This document shows positions 7,329 through 11,762 of a DNA stretch of 11,762 nt, one piece after another. Position 1 is the stretch's first letter, and every line of letters begins with the position of its first letter. Under the pieces are notes generated by a model. That model had not been told where the DNA came from. It searched no databases and saw only the letters and a list, made by a program, of their open reading frames with translations. A program made the translations under genes and the position numbers. The DNA comes from JBJXHG01 sp046160865 (GTDB lineage: Bacteria; Planctomycetota; UBA1135; GCA-002686595). The stretch covers positions 1 through 11,762 of the forward strand of contig JBJXHG010000110.1 in the NCBI GenBank assembly GCA_046160865.1. The letters are read 5' to 3'.

Positions 7329-8411
7329 ATGGGCTCAACGACTTCGCTCGGTAAGGTCTCGGCGGTCGTCGTCAACTACAACGGAGCCGCGTACCTCGAC
7401 GAGTGCCTGGCTTCGATCGAGGCGCTCGCCGGCGGTGTGGACGAGGTGATCGTCGTCGACAATGCGTCGACGGATGCGAGTCGCACGCTGCTCGCCGCGC
7501 GCGCGCCGCGCGTGCGCACGATCGCGCTCGCCACGAACGACGGACCCTGTCCCGCGCGCAACGCCGGCATGCGCGCCGCGCGCAACCGCTGGGTGCTCGC
7601 GCTCGACAACGACGCGGTGCTCGAGCCGGACGTGCTCGCGAAGCTCGTGCGTGCCGCGGAGAACGATCCCACCGCGGCGATCGTGCAGCCGCGCAGCGTG
7701 TTCTTCACCGAGCGCACGCGGGTGCACTACGACGGCGGGCGCTTCCACTACGCGGGCCTGATCGCGCTGCGCAACTTCTACCGGCCGATCGCCGCCGCCG
7801 AAGGGCACGGCACGCTGGCGGTCGATTGCGCGGTCTCCGTCGCTTTGCTCGTCGATCGCGACGCGGCGCTCGAGGCGGGCGGCTACGACGAGCGGTTCTT
7901 CATCTTGTTCGAGGACCTCGATCTCTCGTACCGCTTGCGAGCGCTCGGGCGGCGCATCCTGTCGGTCGAGGACGCGCTCGTGCTGCACAAGGGCGGCACG
8001 CCGGGGATCAGCTTCCGCGAGGGGCCGCGCTACCCGGGCTCGCGCGTGTTCTTCCACTCGCGCAACCGCTGGCTCTTCATGGCGAAGGACTTCAGCGCGT
8101 GGACGCTGATCGTGACGTCACCCGGCTGGCTCGCGTACGAGCTCGTGTGGCTCGCGTTCGCGATCGCGTCCGGCGCGCTCGGAGCGTGGTGGCGCGGCAA
8201 GGTCGCGTTCGCGCACAGCTTCGCCGAGACACGCCGGCTGCGGCGCGCGTTCCAGTCGCGCCGCGTGCTCGGCGATCGCGCGTTGCTCGTCGGCGGTCCG
8301 ATGACGGTCACGCCGGCGGTGCGCTCGTCGGCGGCGAAGAGCGCGCTGCTTTGGATGCTCGACGGGTGGATGCGCGCGTGGTGGTGCGTCGCACGGATCG
8401 TCGTGCGCTGA
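7329..8411 (+). CDS. GT2 family glycosyltransferase, rhamnosyltransferase-like
   Basis: This is a 360-residue enzyme of the WbbL/rhamnosyltransferase-like type. Blocks are VSAVVVNYNGAAYLDECLAS (10-29), VIVVDNASTDASRTLL (40-55), the DxD-type ALDNDAVLEPDVL (about 90-102) and FFILFEDLDLSYRLRALG (about 196-213). This last block carries the intact ED pair, unlike the preceding gene. A hydrophobic segment near 265-285 suggests the C-terminal part is bound to the cytoplasmic membrane. Such enzymes extend O-antigen or exopolysaccharide units from nucleotide sugars. The gene follows the first GT2 by nine bases and closes this operon; an inverted-repeat element begins 58 bases after its stop. ATG 7329 immediately precedes the domain and no Shine-Dalgarno sequence is clear. 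The family call is strong; linkage and sugar are unknown. Confidence 0.93.
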   Translation: MGSTTSLGKVSAVVVNYNGAAYLDECLASIEALAGGVDEVIVVDNASTDASRTLLAARAPRVRTIALATNDGPCPARNAGMRAARNRWVLALDNDAVLEPDVLAKLVRAAENDPTAAIVQPRSVFFTERTRVHYDGGRFHYAGLIALRNFYRPIAAAEGHGTLAVDCAVSVALLVDRDAALEAGGYDERFFILFEDLDLSYRLRALGRRILSVEDALVLHKGGTPGISFREGPRYPGSRVFFHSRNRWLFMAKDFSAWTLIVTSPGWLAYELVWLAFAIASGALGAWWRGKVAFAHSFAETRRLRRAFQSRRVLGDRALLVGGPMTVTPAVRSSAAKSALLWMLDGWMRAWWCVARIVVR

Positions 8412-8469
8412 CGCGGCGCAGCGCATCGCGATCGGACTTCGACACTTCGTCGGCCTGCATGCCGATCTA

Positions 8470-8581
8470 GCCCGCATTTCTCACCACGTCCGTCGCGCCG
8501 TGGCGCCGAGATGTGCGGAGAGAGCAACGCGGCCCCGAGCGGGGTGCGGCGACCGCAGCAGGTCGAGTGAGAAATGCGGGC
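8470..8581. repeat. Intergenic inverted-repeat element, 15-bp perfect arms
   Basis: Bases 8470-8484 (GCCCGCATTTCTCAC) are exactly complementary to 8567-8581, separated by 82 GC-rich bases. Inside are two further small palindromes: GCGCC/GGCGC (8495-8499 with 8502-8506) and CCCC/GGGG around GAGC (8533-8536 with 8541-8544). No T-run follows either arm, so a classical intrinsic terminator is unlikely. There is no open frame worth calling and no visible target-site duplication. It may be a structured RNA end, a Rho-independent stop of unusual type, or a small non-autonomous mobile repeat. Confidence 0.75.
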
Positions 8582-8756
8582 GAGTGGCGCGCCGGCTCAC
8601 GGGAGCCACGCGCGCGTACCACGGCCCGCGCGTCTCGCTCGCAGGGCCGTCGGGGCCAGCGCTACGCAGGCTCGCGACGACCGCGGACAGCCGCTCCACG
8701 GCGACGAACAGCGCCAAGCAGGACGAACGCGCGCCGGCGCAGCGCAGTCTTCAGCG

Positions 8757-8765
8757 TGCTATGTT
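8757..8765 (+). promoter_or_regulatory. Extended -10 promoter for the GT4 gene
   Basis: TGCTATGTT (8757-8765) matches an extended -10 (TGN plus TATGTT). No convincing -35 lies 16-18 bases upstream. Transcription would begin near 8772, leaving a leader of roughly a dozen bases before GTG 8784. The motif is the same GTGCNATG seen before two other genes in this window. Confidence 0.45.
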
Positions 8766-8783
8766 CCGGGCTCGCGAGTCGAC

Positions 8784-10181
8784 GTGAACGTCCTCCTTGT
8801 CAGCCACCGATTTCCGCCGCGCGGCACCGCCGGCACGGAGAACTACACGGCGGGGATCGCGCGCGTGCTCGCTCGCCATGGACACGCGGTGACGGTCTTC
8901 GCTGCGGCGAAGGACATCGCGCGGCGCCACATGTCGCTCGAGCGGCGCGCGTGGGAGGGCATCGACGTGCACGAGGTGTTCAACAACCTCTTGCACGAGG
9001 ACTTCCGCGAAACGTGGCGCTCGCCCGAGGCCGCCGCGTGCTTCGCGCAAGTGCTGGACGCGTCGCGCGCCGATGTCGTGCACTTCCAGCACTTGATGTA
9101 CTTGTCGGCGGGTTGCCTCGAGGTCGTGCGCGCGCGCGGCATCCCGGTGCTGTTCACGCTGCACGACTACTGGCTGCAGTGTCCGCGCTTCGGCCAGCGG
9201 GTGCACGCCGACGGCAGCGTGTGTCACACGATCGACTTCGCGCGCTGCGGCACGTGTCTCGTCAGCTTCGCGCACGCGCAGACGCCGGCTGCTCGCACGG
9301 CCGCGCGTTGGATCGCCGAGGTGCGCGAGCGTTCCGGGATCGACCTCTCGCGCGCGGTCCGGCGCGGCGCGGAATTGCTCGCGCGCCGCGCGGCGCCGAG
9401 CGACGCGGCCGTGGATCCCGCGCTCGCGCGCGAGCTGGAAGCGGCCGCTCGCGAGCGCGATCGCGACCTGCGCGCCGTCACCGCAGCGAGCGTCGACCGC
9501 TTCTTCGCGCCGAGCCGGTTCTTGCGCGAGCGGTTCTTGCGCGAGTGGTCCATACCGGAGGAGCGCATCGAGCACTTGCCGCTCGGTGTCGATCTCGATG
9601 CCTTCGCCGCACGGCCGCGCCAGCGCAACGCGCGCGTGCAGGTCGCGTTCCTCGGCTCGCTCATCCCCGTGAAAGGCGCGCACGTCTTGCTGGATGCGTG
9701 GGGGCGGCTCTCCGGCGCACTGCGTGCCGACGCCGACCTCGTGCTGTACGGTCCGAGCGAGCACCATCCCGAGTATCAGCGTGAGCTCGCCCTGCGTGCG
9801 CTGGCCGTGGGGGCGCGGCTCGGCGGCGCGCTGGAGCGTGACGAGGTGGCGCGCGTGCTCGCGTGCACCGATCTCGTCGTCGTGCCCAGCGTCTGGTACG
9901 AGAACTCACCGCTCGTGATCCTCGAGGCGACGGCAGCGCGCACGCCATTGCTCGTGTCCGATCAAGGCGGAATGGCCGAGCTCGTGCAAGTCGGCGTGAA
10001 CGGTTTCCATTTCCGCATGGGCGATGCGGCGGATCTCGCGCTCGCGCTCTCGCGGCTGCTCGCGGATCGTTCCGCGCTCGACGCGCTCTACCAGCGTCCG
10101 GTCGCGATTCCGCGCGTCGAAGAGCACGTGCTCGTGCTCGAGGAGCGCTACTTGCGCGCGAGCGCGGAGCGTGCGCGATGA
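8784..10181 (+). CDS. GT4 family glycosyltransferase
   Basis: The product is a 465-residue GT-B fold retaining glycosyltransferase. The N-terminal Rossmann half starts at once with MNVLLVSHRFPPRGTAGTEN (1-20), including the glycine-rich GTAGTEN loop. The first half also holds LHDYWLQCPRF (126-136), followed by Cys147, Cys155 and Cys158, a CX13CX7CX2C pattern. The second half begins at about VQVAFLGSLIPVKGAHVLLD (285-304). It carries the EX7E donor-sugar motif as ENSPLVILE (373-381) and ends with GGMAELVQVGVNGFHF (395-410). Such enzymes transfer sugars from nucleotide donors onto surface glycans at the inner face of the membrane. GTG 8784 is preferred because the fold begins there and an extended -10 lies 18 bases upstream; the frame stays open to 8574. 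It overlaps the next gene as ATGA. The family is secure; specificity is unknown. Confidence 0.93.
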   Translation: MNVLLVSHRFPPRGTAGTENYTAGIARVLARHGHAVTVFAAAKDIARRHMSLERRAWEGIDVHEVFNNLLHEDFRETWRSPEAAACFAQVLDASRADVVHFQHLMYLSAGCLEVVRARGIPVLFTLHDYWLQCPRFGQRVHADGSVCHTIDFARCGTCLVSFAHAQTPAARTAARWIAEVRERSGIDLSRAVRRGAELLARRAAPSDAAVDPALARELEAAARERDRDLRAVTAASVDRFFAPSRFLRERFLREWSIPEERIEHLPLGVDLDAFAARPRQRNARVQVAFLGSLIPVKGAHVLLDAWGRLSGALRADADLVLYGPSEHHPEYQRELALRALAVGARLGGALERDEVARVLACTDLVVVPSVWYENSPLVILEATAARTPLLVSDQGGMAELVQVGVNGFHFRMGDAADLALALSRLLADRSALDALYQRPVAIPRVEEHVLVLEERYLRASAERAR

Positions 10182-11029
10182 GACGGCCCAGCGTTCTGGC
10201 GGCGGCGTGCGTCGCAGTGCTCCTGCTCGCGTGCCGCTCGAACGACGCGGGCTCGTCGCGCGCTGCGCTCGTGAAAGCGGAAGCGCTGCCGGAGGATCTG
10301 CGCGCGGTGTGGGACGCGTATCGCCGCGGCGGCGCTACGTGGGAAGTCGAACGCGAGCGCGTGCGCGCGGACCCGAAGCGTGCGCAGTTCCTCGTCGACA
10401 ACTGCGTGATCGAGTTGGTGCGCGCGTACGATCGCTCGGCACTCGCGACCGCCGGCCACGCGCCCGGTCGCTTCGAACGCGCACAAGCGGAGCTCGTGCT
10501 GCACGCCGATTGCGCGACGCCGGTGCTCGTCGAGCTGCTCGAGAAGGGCGACGGCATCGTCGCGTTCCTGGCCGCGGACACCCTCGTGCGGATCGGTGCG
10601 CCGGCCGTCGTGCCGACGGCAGAGAAGCTCGCGTCGGGTGAGAGCGACGTGCGCCGGCGCGCGGCCGAGCTGCTCGCCCGCTTACCCGCCGATCCCGAGC
10701 ACGAGCCGCAGGTGCTCGAGCGGCTCGGCGCGTGCACCGAGAAGGACCCGGAGTGGATCGTGCGCGCGCAGGCGGCGCTCGCGCTCGGTGCGCGCGGGCG
10801 CGTGCACGCGCACAAGGGCTATGCGCTTGCAGTGCTGACGCGCGCGCTCGCCGACAGCGATCCCGCGGTCTCGAGCAGCGCCTGCAACGCGCTCGCGGCG
10901 TTGGGCGAAACGCGCGCGATCCCCGCACTGCAGCGCGCACTCGACCGCTCCGTCCGCGACGGGGACCTGAAGCTGCGCGCCGCGGCGAAGAGCGCGCTCG
11001 CCGCGCTCGCGGATCCGAGCGCGCATTGA
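10178..11029 (+). CDS. HEAT-repeat-like lipoprotein, unknown function
   Basis: The 283-residue protein starts with a basic tip, a hydrophobic stretch and LLAC ending at Cys19, a good lipobox. The mature part is alpha-helical. From about 111 onward, helix pairs recur in HEAT/armadillo style: TPVLVELLEKGDGIVAFLAA (114-133), VRRRAAELLARLPAD (158-172), IVRAQAALALGA (194-205), LTRALADSDPAVSSSACNAL (220-239) and AIPALQRALDRS (247-258), then LKLRAAAKSALAAL. Repeats of this kind act as protein-binding scaffolds; no catalytic motif is seen. Its ATG overlaps the GT4 stop (ATGA, 10178-10181), so the two are co-translated, and it may link the glycosyltransferase pathway to the envelope. Its TGA lies inside the -35 of the next promoter. 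Lipoprotein and repeat calls are good; the role is unknown. Confidence 0.85.
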   Translation: MRRPSVLAAACVAVLLLACRSNDAGSSRAALVKAEALPEDLRAVWDAYRRGGATWEVERERVRADPKRAQFLVDNCVIELVRAYDRSALATAGHAPGRFERAQAELVLHADCATPVLVELLEKGDGIVAFLAADTLVRIGAPAVVPTAEKLASGESDVRRRAAELLARLPADPEHEPQVLERLGACTEKDPEWIVRAQAALALGARGRVHAHKGYALAVLTRALADSDPAVSSSACNALAALGETRAIPALQRALDRSVRDGDLKLRAAAKSALAALADPSAH

Positions 11030-11055
11030 CCGCCGGCGATCGACCGTGCCATGAT
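11026..11055 (+). promoter_or_regulatory. Predicted promoter for the zinc-ribbon gene
   Basis: TTGACC (11026-11031) and CATGAT (11050-11055) are spaced 18 bases apart, with a TG extension (TGC) before the -10. The -35 contains the stop codon of the preceding gene. The ATG at 11051 falls inside the -10, which argues for translation from ATG 11066, ten bases beyond it. This is the best promoter match in the window. Confidence 0.55.
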
Positions 11056-11065
11056 CGCGAGCCCG

Positions 11066-11623
11066 ATGACGAACGAATGGCGATTCCGGCGCCGACAAGG
11101 CTGGTGCGGCGCGTGCGAGCGCCGTTTCGAAGAGGGCGAGCGACACGCATCGGTGCTCGCGATCCGCGCCGACGACATCGTGCGCGAGGATGCTTGCAGC
11201 GCGTGTTGGACCGCCCGCACGGCCGCGCAAGACGTGTTCTTCTGGATGACGCGGCACTCGTCCGACCGACGTGCCGTGCACCTCGACCTCGCCACGCTCG
11301 AGCAGTTCTTCCTGCAGCTCCAGCACCGTACCGAAGAGAAGCTCGTACAGGTGCGCTACGTGCTCGCGCTCCTGCTCATGCGGAAGCGGCGCCTCAAGCT
11401 CGAGCGGATCGTGCGCGACGCGGCGGCGGGCGAGGCGATGGTCGTGCGGAGACCGCGGCAAAAGGAGACCTTCCTCGTGCAGGTCTTCGATTTCACCCCC
11501 GAGCGCTTGGAGTCTTTGAAGGCCGAGTTGCGCGCTCTGTTCGACGGAGCGCTTCCCGAGGAAGCGGCGCGGTCCACTGACGCTGCGCCGAGCATTCCGA
11601 CCGACGCCGCGCCGTCGGCCTAG
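11066..11623 (+). CDS. Small zinc-ribbon-like protein, unknown function
   Basis: The product is a cytoplasmic protein of 185 residues. Cys14/Cys17 (CGAC) and Cys44/Cys47 (CSAC) form a CX2C-X26-CX2C pair likely to bind zinc. A middle helical part follows, with FFWMTRHSSDRRAVHLDLAT (58-77) and EKLVQVRYVLALLLMRKRRL (91-110). A FLVQVFDFTPERLESLKAEL block (136-155) and a disordered Ala/Pro/Thr tail end the protein. There is no signal peptide or membrane segment. I recall similar uncharacterised proteins in planctomycetes but can name no family; the RYVLALLLMRKRRL block looks diagnostic. An upstream ATG at 11051 would add five residues, but it overlaps the predicted -10, so I prefer 11066. It has its own promoter after the HEAT-like lipoprotein and is followed by the large palindrome. 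A regulatory or RNA/protein-binding role is possible; nothing shows it. Confidence 0.82.
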   Translation: MTNEWRFRRRQGWCGACERRFEEGERHASVLAIRADDIVREDACSACWTARTAAQDVFFWMTRHSSDRRAVHLDLATLEQFFLQLQHRTEEKLVQVRYVLALLLMRKRRLKLERIVRDAAAGEAMVVRRPRQKETFLVQVFDFTPERLESLKAELRALFDGALPEEAARSTDAAPSIPTDAAPSA

Positions 11624-11650
11624 CAGCCCGTGGTGAAAGTCATTCGGTCC

Positions 11651-11754
11651 GAAATCGGCCCGTTTGCGCCGGCGCTGCGTCGCTCGATCCTCGGCGAATC
11701 TCGACGATTCGCCTGCGGTCTCGCTCCTTGCGCCGGCGCAAACGGACCGATTTC
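11651..11754. repeat. Nested palindromic element with 25-bp arms
   Basis: Bases 11651-11675 and 11730-11754 are complementary at 24 of 25 positions; the outer parts contain GAAATCGG and CGTTTGCGCC. Between them, GGCGAATC (11693-11700) and GATTCGCC (11706-11713) form a perfect 8-bp hairpin with a TCGAC loop. The element begins 28 bases after the zinc-ribbon stop and carries no gene. As RNA it would fold into a long hairpin topped by a second stem. No T-run follows the right arm, so it is not a classical terminator, although it could stop transcription from both sides. Confidence 0.85.
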
Positions 11755-11762
11755 AAACTCGA

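Larger units (their letters stand above)
8412..8783. other. Intergenic region with inverted-repeat element and promoter
   Basis: This 372-base stretch lies between two co-oriented glycosyltransferase genes. It contains the 112-base inverted-repeat element (8470-8581), about 170 bases in which I see nothing specific, and an extended -10 promoter (8757-8765). Open frames run through it on both strands, including an in-frame extension of the downstream gene back to 8574. Their Arg/Ala/Gly-rich translations look like GC-rich noise, so I treat the region as non-coding. Confidence 0.6.

Noticed and set aside
8574..8783. N-terminal extension of the GT4 protein to 535 residues
   Set aside because: The extension is Arg/Ala/Gly-rich with no fold, overlaps the right arm of the inverted repeat and crosses the predicted promoter. 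The GT-B domain begins exactly at GTG 8784.
11651..11754. CRISPR repeat or tRNA-like structure
   Set aside because: There is one palindrome without repeated spacers, and no tRNA arms, anticodon loop or CCA end can be laid out.

Overview
The window is GC-rich chromosomal DNA with eleven tightly packed genes. No tRNA, rRNA, CRISPR array, insertion sequence or phage gene was seen. I infer a planctomycete, or less likely another high-GC Gram-negative such as a myxobacterium. The reasons are the strong G/C third-position bias (which creates many long antisense shadow frames), a Der GTPase whose second P-loop reads GQRNAGKST, two small lipoproteins (one with HEAT-like repeats), an AlgI/AlgJ-type acylation operon, and starts with almost no Shine-Dalgarno sequences. 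Placement in Planctomycetota is inference from family resemblance, not a tested result.

Left block, minus strand (about 1-3784). This reads as a three-gene operon transcribed right to left: a membrane-anchored SGNH (AlgJ/AlgX-like) acyltransferase, an AmpG/acetyl-CoA-transporter-like MFS protein, and an AlgI-type MBOAT acyltransferase that runs off the left edge. MBOAT plus SGNH partners are the usual core of extracytoplasmic polysaccharide O-acylation. The MFS gene between them is the most interesting functional hint in the window.

Divergent region (3785-4067). It holds a likely promoter for the left operon, a weaker promoter-like site for the right one, an 11-base perfect complement of the 16S 3' tail, and an imperfect dyad.

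Right block, plus strand (4068-11623). The first run is der, a small lipoprotein and two GT2 glycosyltransferases, with overlaps or gaps of only a few bases. A 372-base gap follows, carrying an inverted-repeat element and an extended -10 promoter. The second run is a GT4 glycosyltransferase and a HEAT-like lipoprotein joined by ATGA. A separate promoter then drives a small CXXC zinc-ribbon-like protein of unknown function.

The last 139 bases are non-coding and hold a nearly perfect 25-base-arm palindrome with a second hairpin nested inside it. Taken together, the window looks like a cell-surface glycan locus (three glycosyltransferases plus O-acylation) attached to a conserved housekeeping gene. 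Two intergenic palindromic elements and a recurring GTGCNATG promoter motif are left unexplained by the gene annotation.
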